A stretch of DNA of 64,000 bases from Mytilinidion resinicola (lineage: Eukaryota > Ascomycota > Dothideomycetes > Mytilinidiales > Mytilinidiaceae). Both the position numbers and the translations under genes were made by a program. Under the pieces are notes generated by a model. It was not told the origin of the DNA, ran no database searches, and was given only the letters and a program-made list of their open reading frames with translations. Location: contig NW_022985444.1 in NCBI RefSeq assembly GCF_010093595.1, positions 1-64,000 on the forward strand, given 5' to 3'. This document shows, in pieces, positions 47,801 to 58,746 of the stretch. Each line of letters begins with the position of its first letter. The first letter of the stretch is position 1.

Positions 47801-48103
47801 TGCCGCAGCGTGCTCGAGGGCCATACCTCCTGGGTCAACGCCGTCGCCTTCTCACCAGACGGCCTGTCTATCCAAACAAATGGCGGTGATATTCTCTTGC
47901 ATGTTCCTACTACGCCATCGCCCTCGTTCCAAAGAGCGCGGCCGTCTCATATCTTTGTACAAGACCAGTGGATTTCTTTGAACCAACAGCAGTTGCTATG
48001 GCTTCCTTTTGAATATCGACCGACTTGCGCTACAGTTAACAGAAACGCAGTCTTTTTAGGGCATTCTTCAGGTCGTACTACGTTCCTTAAATTTCGTATA
48101 TAG
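44859..48103 (+). pseudogene. HET-NACHT-WD40 NLR gene (HNWD type), RIPped outside the WD40 block
   Basis: From ATG 44859 the frame gives an N-terminal HET domain: R-L-L-Q-R, P-P-Y-A-I-L-S-H-T (about 44932-44958), G-Y-N-K-I, V-D-T-C-C-I (about 45090) and C-Y-V-Y-L-S-D-V (about 45175). In the same frame follows a NACHT NTPase: a Walker A reading A-G-T-E-K-S-T (Gly to Glu, near 45787) and a Walker B reading V-V-I-N-A-L-D-K-Y (near 46087), where VIDALDEC is usual. Many TAA/TAG stops occur. After a frame change the C terminus is WD40: 3.5 repeats of 42 residues at 47431-47866, then a clean tail to 48103. This architecture is that of the het-d/e-like family controlling heterokaryon incompatibility and immunity in fungi. 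All visible core substitutions are G-to-A or C-to-T. Confidence 0.88.
47431..47866 (+). repeat. WD40 repeat block, 126 bp period, GC-rich
   Basis: Units start at 47431, 47557, 47683 and (partial) 47809. Each encodes 42 residues with G-H-T-S, A-F-S-P-D-G-Q-L-V-A-S-A-S-H-D and T-V-R-V-W. Copies differ at only a few bases (Y for H and S for N in copy 2, W for C in copy 4). The block is far more GC-rich than the rest of the gene and has no stops. Confidence 0.95.
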
Positions 48104-48773
48104 GCCTTGTACACACTTTCTCTATCTTATTATATATTTCTTTACTAATCTCTATTTTATAGAGGGGGCCGGGGAGCAGCAAGTATTTATATTATAAGAG
48201 GGACACCTAGAATCTTCTATGCTGATTAATATAACCTTCTATAACTATTAGCGACAGAAAACGCACGAGATATAAGTAGCAATGCACACAGCCTAGCAGC
48301 TAAAAATAGTCAACACGTGACTATTTATAGACGTATCTAGAAGAGTGCCACACGGTTAGGTATAGCATTAAATACAATACAATATGCTTATTATCCAGCG
48401 TATTATTATGTAAACACGCCAGCTCTCCACGCCAAGACATTCTTAAGGCTACTTTGCACGGATAAATTTGGAGCGCATATTCCTAGTGGCTAAGCTTCTT
48501 TAAATTATAGATCTATCTTTTCTTATAACAGAACTATTATTTACGTACTCCGAAATTTCAAAAGGCGTTAATAGCTGTTGTGCAGCAGGGGTGGAAACCT
48601 AAAATTGTTCTAGATGCTGTGAACAGAACGATTAACGGTATGACCAAAACTGTCGTATTTTTCGTACTAAAGACTGGTCCCTAGAAGGAAAATATTCCAA
48701 GAAAAATAATTCATTAACTATGGCTTAATAGAGTCGCGAGGAAAGGAGTTAAGATGCCTAAACAATAGGTTCA
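48104..48773. other. 3' noncoding part of the NLR element
   Basis: AT-rich sequence between the WD40 stop and the right inverted repeat. No gene, transposase motif or further repeat was recognised. The part next to the right TIR (about 48540-48720) is less mutated than 48110-48500. Confidence 0.5.
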
Positions 48774-48813
48774 TCTCGGCGCGGGGTGTTTCTCGACCCG
48801 CAGTGAGGGACGT
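48774..48813 (-). repeat. Right terminal inverted repeat of the NLR element
   Basis: Read inward it begins ACGTCCCTCACTGCGGG. It is the partner of 44035-44074, and the outer end is followed by the TA target duplication. Confidence 0.9.
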
Positions 48814-49782
48814 TACTCTCTGATGTCGGTACGACGCTAGAGAACATTCAGTATGGTGATTGGTGGCAATTGGTCCGTTAAAATCGACGCGATGGGCTTT
48901 GGAAGATTTGTATGAACGAGCAGAAATGTTGGCAGCAGCCGGGATAAAGTGGACGTTACGATAGGTCAAGAGACATGAGCACGGAGTAAAAGGAAACCCC
49001 GCTGCCCATACGGCGGCGGACCAAGCGGTTAAGAAATCCAGAGATCGCTTTAAAGAGCAGATTCTAGAAGGTATAACAGCCCTGCCACTCAAGTTGCTGG
49101 AAGCGGACACAGAGTTCAGAGTGGAGTTCTTCTTTCGTGCGCAAAGACAGTTAATGGTCAACGGAGCGTATATCCATGTATGTCTGGTACTGGAAGGTCA
49201 TCCAGGCCAGATTTTAGTACAAGACTAGGTTAGATAATGGCGGCTAGGTGTTAATGTAGAGGCTTAAGTGGGACGGGTGAGTAGCTCAAGCACTGGAAAT
49301 AATGTTTCCATCAATCGGACGACGGAAATGTGCACAGTTTGAAGATGAAGGAAACTACAGATGTGCTTAACAAAAGTTTCCGCGGCGCTAAAATAGCGTA
49401 AAGCCACAAAACGCCACCAGAATTCCTTACCAGACAGTACCCTCCTGTTTTCTCATACAAACGCGTCTGCAGAGGCACAACTCGGCGTCCTCAACCCCCG
49501 AACCTGATTTTTTGAGGCTCTATACACTAGCTAGCAAGGTAATATCACCAGATTCTGTGGTGTTGCAGTTCTAACAAGCCGTGTAGGTGCCCGAGACACC
49601 CCTCCGCGACTCCGACGTTCATTCGCACGCAGCGTCTCTGTCATATTCCTCGCCATACAATCGAGCAGGAAGGCAAGCAGGAGGACTATATTCGTGATCT
49701 ATGACGTCAATTAGTCGCCAAACATACGCTTTTTGGTGACCTTCCTGCCGCTCCGTCGTAGGCCTTGCTCAGCAGCAGCTGT

Positions 49783-49939
49783 AGCAGCATCTGTAGCAGC
49801 ATCTGTAGCAGCATCTATAGCAGCATCTGTAGCAGCATCTATAGCAGCATCTGTAGCAGCATCTATAGCAGCATCTGTAGCAGCATCTGTAGCAGCATCT
49901 ATAGCAGCATCTGTAGCAGCATCTGTGGCAGCATTTGTA
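49783..49939 (-). repeat. 12 bp minisatellite encoding (Ala-Ala-Thr/Ile-Asp)n
   Basis: About 13 units of AGCAGCATCTGT/AGCAGCATCTAT on the plus strand. In the transposase frame they read AATD or AAID. The two forms differ by one transition (ACA to ATA on the coding strand, a CpA to TpA change). Repeats of this kind are prone to slippage. Confidence 0.95.
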
Positions 49940-51053
49940 GCAGGCGTAGCTGTAGCAGGCGTAGCACGCTGCGGTGCTGCACGCCGCGGTGCTGCACGCC
50001 GCGGTGCACCAGGCAGCTCGTACGGCAGCGCTGTCGACGTAGCTGCAGGATCGCCTGCCTGGAAAGTGACCGTTCGAGCACTTGTTTTGGCTGGCCTGCC
50101 ACCTGTTTGTGATGCTTCGCCCGTCTTGAATATGGAAGGCCCGCCCGAGGCCTCTTCTGCTGCCCGCTCTCTGTGTCGCCGTAGTCTTGATTGTGGTGAT
50201 GCTTGGCGCGGGTGGTGAGGTTTCTTGTGTGCCGATTTCAATCTCCTCATCGTCCTCAACGTCTATCCAGTCGTCTGGTCTTATCAAACGGCGAGGTTTC
50301 TCGCTAGCGCCCTCTCTATATTCATTGCCTCCTTCTAATCTAATAATCTCTTGAATGTGACGCGGTATTCTCTTAATCTAAGCCTGAATCCGCCATTGCT
50401 CTATATCTCGCCAGGCTCGCCGCTATACTCGGGTTCCAACCGCTTTAGAAGAAGGCGCACCCTTCTTAGTAGTTATTTGCTTTATATAAGGCCAGGCGGG
50501 CTTAATTATATTAAAATCTGGTAAGTTTAGACACTAAAGAAGCCGCTTAACCTTAGCTAATTTAAATACAGTTCCTTAGTGGTAATAAGCATGCGTAGGA
50601 GCGCAATTTTCCTAGATAACTGTTCCTGGCCTCTTTTAGGCGTATTCTAATGCAAAAGGTAACAGCTTAGGCTTAAGTATATACTTTATATAGCAAAACT
50701 AGTCTATGCTAGTACCCCCTACTTTTATAAGTTTGCTATTATTTTCTATAAACCTTTATTAAGGTTTCCTGCCTCTATAGTTATATATTGCACTAAAACA
50801 GCCTATATAATTATTAAGCTCCTATTTTTACTTTATAGTAGGCTTAATAGCCGCGTTTATTTCTTCTAATTTATTTTTAGCTTTATAATGCTCCTACGCA
50901 GTCTTAGTATTCTAAATATAGTAAGGTTTTTTCTTATATAAGAATTAACCCTAGAATATAAACTTTTAATAGCCCTTTTAGCGCGGGCAGATAGTAGACT
51001 TATTAAACCTTTTATTAGCTCTATACTATACTTTATATCCTCTATAATAGTGC

Positions 51054-51582
51054 TATAACAGGTCGTTTTTTCTATACCTTCTAAGTGTTATATACTAAGG
51101 CAGGGTATAGGTTAAGTTATTATCGGGGTGTAATAGTTTTTAAAAGGTAAGGTAATAATTAATTAAGATATAAAACGGGGTTATTACTTTTAATAGGTAG
51201 TATTAAAGTCTTAAGTTAAATATAAGGTTTCTATTTATATAAAGAAGCGTTCTTATATATAAAAGCTTCGTTCTAAAAAACCTCTTACTTATATAGCTTA
51301 TAGCCTTAAGCCCCTTAAGCGCTCGCCTGGCTCGCTTTCTTAAGCGCTTGCCTAGCTTGCTTTCTTAAGCCCTTTAAGCTATTACATAGCTCTATTCTTA
51401 TAATATCCTATTTTTAGATTATTCCTATCTACTAGCAGTCTATAGGAAAATCTAGGATTTCTATACATTCTATATATAACCCCTTTAGTTCTATAACCTA
51501 GTTCTACGTAATTAGTTTTATCTGCTTACTTATTTCTATAAGTGCCGCTATGCTTAGTTAGTTTATATTACAGGTTATAATA
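51054..51582 (-). repeat. 3' LTR of G3
   Basis: 529 bp. Starts TATAACAGGTCG and ends ACAGGTTATAATA on the plus strand. Same length as the right LTR and alignable along its whole length. A purine-rich tract on the minus strand (about 51583-51605) precedes it. Confidence 0.9.
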
Positions 51583-52419
51583 CTCGCTCCCTTTTCTAAG
51601 GCTTTTAGCCTAAAAGTATTTCCGTGGTGGGGTTTTAGATAAGTAGCTGGCGATGCCCTATCTATTAGGCCGTTATTATACTACTCTATTTCTTTTTTTA
51701 TAATATCTAACGCTTTAAAAGCTAAGAAATAAAAAAGCTATTTTATGCTTGCTAATTATATTAACGCGTCTGGTTTAAAAGTTATACCTTATTCCCGGTG
51801 CAAGTCTCGGGGTTTATTATATATAGTTTCTACACCTAACTCGAATTATTATACTGCCTGTGTTCGGGCGCAATAATTAAACTATAATATTGCTGGTATC
51901 TTAGCAGCTGCCTGTAAGCTATTATAGTCCACTATTATTTATAACTATATTCTATCTAACTTTTCTAAAGTAAAAACTACCTTATAAGAAAAAGCAGTTG
52001 CGCGCGGAGAAATCCGCCGCTTGTGCTGCTTTTTATATTGCTATAGCAAAGATTAAACGCCTAGAGTTCTAAGAGGAGTTGCTATATAAGTATAGTAAGA
52101 AGATAATATATTATAGTTTTAAGACTCTAGAAGAGCTTAAGAAAAATAATTAGAGAAAGGCTAAGTAGAAAGAATAAGAGCATGCTAAGCAGGAAGGCTT
52201 ACCTTCTGCCTTAGAAACTGTTAGGTATTCTTCTTTTTCTTAGGGTGTGCTAGGCACTGCTAGCTATCTTTTCTATTGCTATATATTCTAATTATAAAGC
52301 AGTAACACTCGGCCTTCGGATTTCTTTAGTCTTTCCTAGTTAGACGGTGCGCTATTGCTGTTTTTTTAGGCTATTCCGGATTTTAGCAGTAAAACTGCTA
52401 TAGGAGTTCCTAATAGTTT

Positions 52420-55400
52420 GCTAAACTTTTAACCGGTTCCTATATATTTTTAGAGGTGCTGTATCCTTTCTACTTAATTAGGTACTTCTTTTACTAACTA
52501 TACTATCGGGAATCTAGGATTTACTTAACCTTATATTTATTATTATTATCGACTTTAATATTATTTTCTAGCTTAGCGTTAGATAGTGCGGGTTCTAGTA
52601 GTAATACGTGGAAGACCGGGTATATTTTTATCCTGTTAGGTAGCCTAAGCTTATAGTTTACTAGGCTAATAATATCCTATATTTTAAATAGTCTAATCTT
52701 AATATAGTCTAACTTTATACTTAGTTGTTTTATTTTAATATTTTTATAGAGTAGGCAGACTCTATCTCCCCTTTTAAAGGTTGGTGCAACACTCTAGTAT
52801 TAATTATAATATCTTACTAACCTTAGCGTTAGGAATTAGATATCTATTAAAAGCTATTTCTATAGCTCTTTAATATTTTCGACTAATAGTAGTGCCTTTT
52901 AGGCCCTTATACTATTAAGTTAGGGTTCTTAATACGCCTCTAGATTAAAACTATAGTTTATAAAAAAAGGTAATACCTTTATTATTTCTGTAGATGCACT
53001 ATTATAGGCGAACTAGGCTATTAGTAGTAGTAATACCTAATTATCCTATCTATAATTAATATAGTATTATAGGTACTATTCTAAAGTCTAATTAAGCCTT
53101 TCCGTTTACCCGTCTATTTAAGGGTAAAATGCCGTGGAAAGCTTATGCTTTGTTTCTAGTTATACAGTAAGGGTCTGCTAGAATTTTAATATAAAAAGCT
53201 TATCTTAGTCTAAAATTATTTCCTAGGGTAGCCTATAGTTGCTAATAATATACTTTAAAAAAGCGTAGGCCAGATTTTCTGCTATTAATACTTCTTAGTA
53301 AGGAATAAAGTATATATATTTAGTTAGTTGGTTTATAACTACTAATATTACGTTATACTTTATACCTATTATAGGTTTAGTAGACTATAGTAGCTTAACT
53401 ATAAAGTTCTATATAATAGATTTCTATACTTTTTCTAGTATAGAGAAACTCTTTATTAGTTTATATAGTGTGTATTATACCGGCTTATTCTTTATATATT
53501 TGCATTTATATATAATTTTCTCTATTAGTTTCCGGAGTTCGGGGAAATAGAATGTTCTTGCAATTCTTTCCTATATTTTTTCCACTCCTTAGTGCCTATG
53601 CACTAGTATACTGTAGAATTCCCTAATAAGCTCTTTTTATAAGGTTTTAGGTATAAATATCTTATTTTATAAGGTAATAATACTGTCTTAGATTTCTCTA
53701 TATTCTTAGTTTATAGGTTCTAGGCGCAAACTTTGCCAGTTATAACCTGCTAAATCCCGGCTTTCTTAGTCTAGTTTCTAAGCTGCCTTAATTTATTTAT
53801 ACTACTTATTATCCTCGGACCTATAAGCGGCTGCTGCTTGCGCGTAGTTAAATTTAAGGGTTCCTAGACTTCTCTTTCTAAGTATAGATTACCTGGTTTT
53901 TCCGGCTCCTTTTATATAGTCCGGCCTTTGGCTAAGTGCATTTATATAAGTGTTTTTAGATCCCTTTCGGTATATAATCCTAAAATTAAAGGTTCCTAGT
54001 TTTTCTAACTATTTTACCTGTCTCCTATTTAACTCCTTTATTATAGTAAAATATATTAGGTTTTTATAGTCTATATACACCTGTATTATATATACCGCTT
54101 TTTTAAAATAAACCCTCTATTAACTAAATACTTCTACTATAGCTAGCAGTTCCTTATTATAGATATTATAGTTTAGCTTAGCTAGGCTTAGCTTCTATAA
54201 GTAGAACGCTATAGGATATAACTTTCCTTATTTATCTAGTTAGTTAAGTATTGCTTCTAATACTTTGTCCAATATATTACTTTTAATAGTAACTGGTTTC
54301 TATGGATTAAAGATTACTAATACTAGTTTTAAGGCGAATTGTGCCTTTAACTTATTAAATACGCCCTGCGCTTCTAAGGTCTATCTATACTTAATATCCT
54401 TTCTAGTAAGTTCTATAAGTAGCTCTGCAATTTTTAAGTAGCCCTTAATAAACTGCCTATAGTAATTAGCTAACCCTAGGAATAACTGTAGTTCTTTTAA
54501 ATTTATAGGTTCTGGCTATTTTTAGATAGAAAATACCTTGCCTTCTTTTATTTTAATCTGTTCTGGACTAATAATATATCTTAGGAATCCGACTCTCTGC
54601 TTATAGAACTTGTACTTGTCCGGGTTTACTATAAGGTTATATTCTTTAAGTTTTTTAAGTACCTTTCGCATATATATCTTATATTCGCTTAGCGTTTCTA
54701 AGTATATAAGGATATTATTAAGGTATACTACTGTAAACCAATCTAAGTAGCCCCTTAGCGCTAAGTTAACTATTGCCTGGAATATTACTAGCGTATTAGT
54801 AAGCCTAAACAGTATTACTATATACTTAAAGTATCCGTATTAAGTTTTAAAAGCCGTCTTCTACTTTTCTCCTTTTCTTATCCTAATTAAATAGTACCCT
54901 TTATATAGGTCTATTTTTGTAAAGTACTTAGCCTTATATAGTTAGTTTTTAAGCTCGGAAATTAAAGGTAATAGATAGCGGTTTTTTATTATAATTTTAT
55001 TTAACTATCTATAGTCTATATAAAGGTGTAGCTTGCTGTTTAGTTTCGGGATAAATATTATAGGGTAACCTGCAAGCAATTCCAATAGTCTAATAAATCC
55101 TTACTTTAGGTTCTTTTCTAGGTATTCTTTTATTACTTCTAGTTCGCTCTAGGCTAGTAAGTAGATTAGTCTAAACTGCGGTTGTTTGCCTAGTACTAGG
55201 GGAATATAGTAATCCTAAGGTTAGTACTTTAGTAGTATATCCTAAACCTTTTCTATAAAAATTCCTCTAAATTTATTATATTCTTCTGGCACGTTTAGTG
55301 CTTTTGCTGCCTTAGCTAGCTGCTGGCTGCTTAGGGGTTTAGGCTACTATTAGCTCGCTGCCCTGTTTTTTTCTTAAGCTTTCTTACCTCTTAAGGTATC

Positions 55401-57110
55401 TGTGTTAATATTTTATTTTTGCTTAGGCTTATCCTAGCGCGGGGTGCTTTTTAGTCTACTTTCCGATTAGATTTTTACTTTACTAGACTTCTAATTAACT
55501 TAAAGGTTGTGCTTTTTTAGCTATAGTATACCTAAGATTATATTATATCTTACCGTATCGATTATATCTATACTAATAGTTTCTCGATGTTCTTTAATCT
55601 ATATAACACCTAGTTAAGTTTTTATAGTTACCTGCCCGTTGCTATATTATATAGGTATGCTATCTACTATATATAGTCTATAAGGTCTGTTTTTCTATTA
55701 CTAGGAGATCTAGTTTCTCCTAACAAAGTTATAGGATATAAAATTTCCTTGCGCGCTACTGTCTAGCAGTACTCTCGCCGGGTTTCTACTAATTTTAACT
55801 AATAGAATTACGTGTCTGTAGTTCTAAATAGGAATAGAGTTAGGCTGTGTTGCCGGGTTCCTTTTTTTCTCTATAATATAGGCTTTTCCTACTAAAGTAG
55901 CGATGGTTGCGGTTTATATTCCTTTATTTTTAGCTGCTCTATAGAACCTTATTCTTAGCTGCTTTAGCCGTTCTGTTACTTAAGCGCCTGCTTGTTTTTT
56001 AGCTGTTTTTATAGCTAATAGTTTGCATATTTTATTTCGTAGTATACTAGACACAAGTCTTAGTAATATATTCGCTAGTTTTTACCTTTCCTATATTCTA
56101 TTAGGTACTAAGGGTCTAGAACTATAGTAGCTACTTCTATAAGTTTATTTTTCTTACCTATAATATAGTGCTCTGTTTCCTTAAACAGTACTAGTTACGT
56201 AATAATATAATATTTTATCTAATATAGGTACTATTCTTAATATTTCTTATATATTATATACTTATCGTATTTATCTTTAATATATAATACCTAAGATATC
56301 TATCTATAAAGTAGGTGGTTTCTGTCTAGCTGTTTATCTTCCTTATTATAGACACCTATTTTACTAATAAAGTGTAATACCCTATAGATCTCGATTTTAG
56401 TTTATTTTCTATATAGCTTTAGCAGTTCCTGCTCTAGTTCTATACTAAATTCTCTGTTGCTAGACTACTTTTCTAGTTCGCGATTTTTATTACTATTATA
56501 ATACTTCTTACTATTCTTAACAGGTAATTTATTATTCTATTTTATCTAGATATTGCGGCTTAAGCTTTTAAATATATCTAATTTCGCGCAAGTTTCTGCG
56601 TTAAGGGTTGGCGTTGTTGTTGTTATTCCTGCGGCTGTAGCTATTTTTTCTTCTTCTTCTTTAATAAGTTGTCCGGTATCTCTTCCTATAGCTCTTAGGA
56701 ATTAGTAACTTGCTAGTTTTTTTAGCTCTGCGCCCGCTGTAGCGTTTTCAGCTTCTTGCGCTTTTTATTCTTTATTAAGGCGTGTAAAAATCTTTCTTGC
56801 GCTTTATTTATACGTGGCTACAACTCTATTAACCTATGCTTCTATATCTAGCAACTTAGTTTTACTGTCGGTTTATAGCTCGGGTATATTATTTTAGGGT
56901 TCTAATCGCGGTTTAATTATTTGGAACGCTTTATCTATTTTTAACAGGTAATTAATTTCTATACTTTTAACCTTTATATCTGCGTAGTAGTTATCTATAA
57001 AGTTGCTGTTATACTCTTCGTTTTTTATTATAGTAATAGTATATCCCCTTACCCTTTATATTAGATAATACCCTATTACCTACTTATTTAACTAATAGGT
57101 AAAGCAGTTA
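52420..57110 (-). pseudogene. G3 gag-pol, RIPped
   Basis: Minus-strand reading: gag from about 57110, aspartic protease with L-D-S-S-A-Q-G-N-F (about 55775), reverse transcriptase (about 55150-54650), RNase H (about 54330-53900), integrase (about 53850-52740) and chromodomain (about 52740-52420). All domains are in the order expected of a chromovirus. Stops TAA/TAG occur throughout, so no product is possible. It serves as the collinear reference for the rearranged G2. Confidence 0.85.
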
Positions 57111-58217
57111 TTATTATAGCACGCGGTCTATAATATAGAATTGTGGCGGTTTATATTTAGCTTTACTATAACTACTACTGTTTAGGTGTTTTTAGAGCAC
57201 TTACTTACGAAGTATTCTTATTCTCCGTATAATAGGTATACGCCGCTGCGCTTTCTATCTTGCCTCTCTTTATTAGTAATTAGTCTACCCTTTTAGTTAT
57301 TGCGTTATTTTGCAATATTAATCTCTATATAATCTCCGTAGTTATAGTTAGTTACTCTTAGCTTTAGTCTGGCTAGTTAGGCGTAGAAATAAAGTCCCTT
57401 CTTATCTGCCCGTTCTAATTATTGTTTATACTATTAACTATTAATCCGTATTACTATTTCCTTAAGTTTATAGAGTATTAAAGGCCTCTTACCTTATATA
57501 ATTTTATTCTTAATATTTTCTTTAAGACCTCTATAGTATTATACTTATAGAGCTTTATCTTCCTATAATAGCTTAGACGCGATTTATATAAATTCTAAAG
57601 TATAGCGGCTAGTTAAGCCCTTTTGCTTTAGAACTACTATTTTCTATTCTACTGTCCGTTTTTTATCGGTGTCTCTAAAGGTTATTTAAAGTGCTAACTT
57701 AAAGTATCCGTAATTGCTAAATATAATATTAGTTTCTAGTTTCCAATTATCTGCGTCGGCGTTGCCGAGCCAGTCTATAAGTATTAGGTTAAACTAGTTA
57801 AACGCTTTTTTCTTTAAAAAGGTGGCTGCTATACAGACCTTATCTAATTTAAATTCGAGGTTGCTTTAGTTTATGCGCAGGTATAACCTTATCTGCGTTA
57901 TAAACGCTTATAAAGCTCCTTTTTTACTAGTAAACTTTTTAGGTTTGTTTATTTTATAGCCTCTATAGCTAACCGCTTTACTAGTAGTAAGCTCTTTTTA
58001 AATAGTCTAGAAATTTCCCTATAAGGCTGCAATCTTTTTATCCTTAGTATTACTAGCTTCTTCTAGTACTTATAGCCGTGTAAGCAATACCTGTATACGT
58101 GTTGCTACCTTAGGTATAGTTAGAGTTAGTCTAGTAGTTATACTACCTAAAGGGGTTAGTAGGGCTATTTTAATTAATTGTTTATATACAACTCCTTTAA
58201 TATAGCGGTGTTTAAAG

Positions 58218-58746
58218 TATAATAGGTTGTTTTTTCTATACCTTCTAAGTATTATATACTAAGGTAAAGTATAGGTTAAGTTGTTATTAGGGTGCAATAG
58301 TTTTTAAAAGGTAAGGCAATAATTAATTAAAATATAAAACGGGGTTATTACTTTTAATAGGTAGTATTAAAGTCTTAAATTAAACACTAGGTTTTTATTT
58401 ATGTAAAGGAGCGTCCTTATATATAAAAGCTCCGTCCTAAGAAACCTTTTACTTATATAGCTTATAGCCTTAAACCCCTTAAGCGCTTACCTAGCTCGCT
58501 TTCTTAAGCGCTTACCTAGCTTGCTTTTTTAAGCTTTTTAAGCTATTATATAGCTCTATTTTTATAATATCCTATTTTTAGATTATTCCCGTCTACTAGC
58601 AGTTTATAGGGGAATCTAGGATCCCTATATATTCTATATATAACCCCCTTAGTTCTGTAACCTAGTTCTGCGTAATTAGTTTTATCTACTTACTTATCTC
58701 CGCAAGTACCGCTGCGCTTAGTTGGTTCGTATTACGGGTTGTAATA
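58218..58746 (-). repeat. 5' LTR of G3
   Basis: 529 bp. Starts TATAATAGGTTG and ends ACGGGTTGTAATA on the plus strand. Differences from the partner LTR are mostly C/T and G/A, as RIP would create after insertion, so LTR divergence cannot be used to date the insertion. Confidence 0.9.

Larger units (their letters stand above)
44035..48813 (+). mobile_element. 4.8 kb TIR element carrying a HET-NACHT-WD40 NLR gene
   Basis: Perfectly placed 40 bp terminal inverted repeats (37/40 identical, both starting ACGTCCCTC) are flanked on each side by TA (44033-44034 and 48814-48815), a TA target duplication. Removing the 4,779 bp plus one TA rejoins the two halves of an RNase H domain (V-V-I to L-S-D), which independently supports insertion at this point. 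The only gene inside is the NLR pseudogene; no transposase or recombinase motif was seen in the ~820 bp before it or the ~700 bp after it. ACGT ends plus TA duplication are shared with the Fot1-like elements in this window, so mobilisation in trans by a pogo/Tc1-type transposase is a reasonable inference. Confidence 0.75.
43328..49228 (+). pseudogene. RNase H-like gene, interrupted by the NLR element
   Basis: The 5' part (43328-44032) opens with ATG at 43328 and a highly basic Arg/Lys/Ala-rich region (to about 43600). It then shifts frame to read Y-E-F-H-E-G-I-I-G-V-G-L near 43670-43705 and shifts again at about 43826. There the usual T-D-G-S of RNase H reads T-x-G-S with two bases missing, removing the first catalytic Asp. 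Next comes the second motif, S-A-D-A-E-I-F-A-I (43945-43975). The element at 44035 is inserted after V-V-I. To its right the domain resumes: L-S-D at 48816, W-A-L-E-D-L-Y-E-R-A-E (48893) and A-A-H-T-A-A-D-Q-A-V (about 49000), ending at TAG 49226 with one internal TAG. It resembles RNase H domains of LINE-type retroelements or a domesticated relative. Confidence 0.65.
51054..58746 (-). mobile_element. Full-length Ty3/Gypsy retrotransposon G3 (chromovirus), RIPped
   Basis: Two 529 bp LTRs and a 5 bp duplication AGTGC on each side (51049-51053 and 58747-58751) define a complete 7,693 bp insertion in the Tc1/mariner element. In minus orientation come 5' LTR, about 1.1 kb leader, gag, protease, reverse transcriptase, RNase H, integrase, chromodomain, a ~0.8 kb 3' region and the 3' LTR. 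LTR ends TATAAC..ATAATA are RIPped forms of TG..CA ends. It is the same family as G2. Confidence 0.92.

Noticed and set aside
47396..47981. Long open frames on the opposite strand and in other frames across the WD40 repeats
   Set aside because: They follow from the GC-rich 126 bp repeat, which keeps all frames open. Only the WD40 frame has conserved domain residues.
44035..48813. Starship or Helitron carrying the NLR
   Set aside because: No tyrosine recombinase (DUF3435-type) or Rep/helicase sequence is present, and the clean inverted repeats with TA duplication fit a DNA transposon instead.
49783..49939. Short regularly spaced repeats as a CRISPR-like array
   Set aside because: The units are contiguous 12 bp without spacers, lie in a transposase frame and the genome is fungal.
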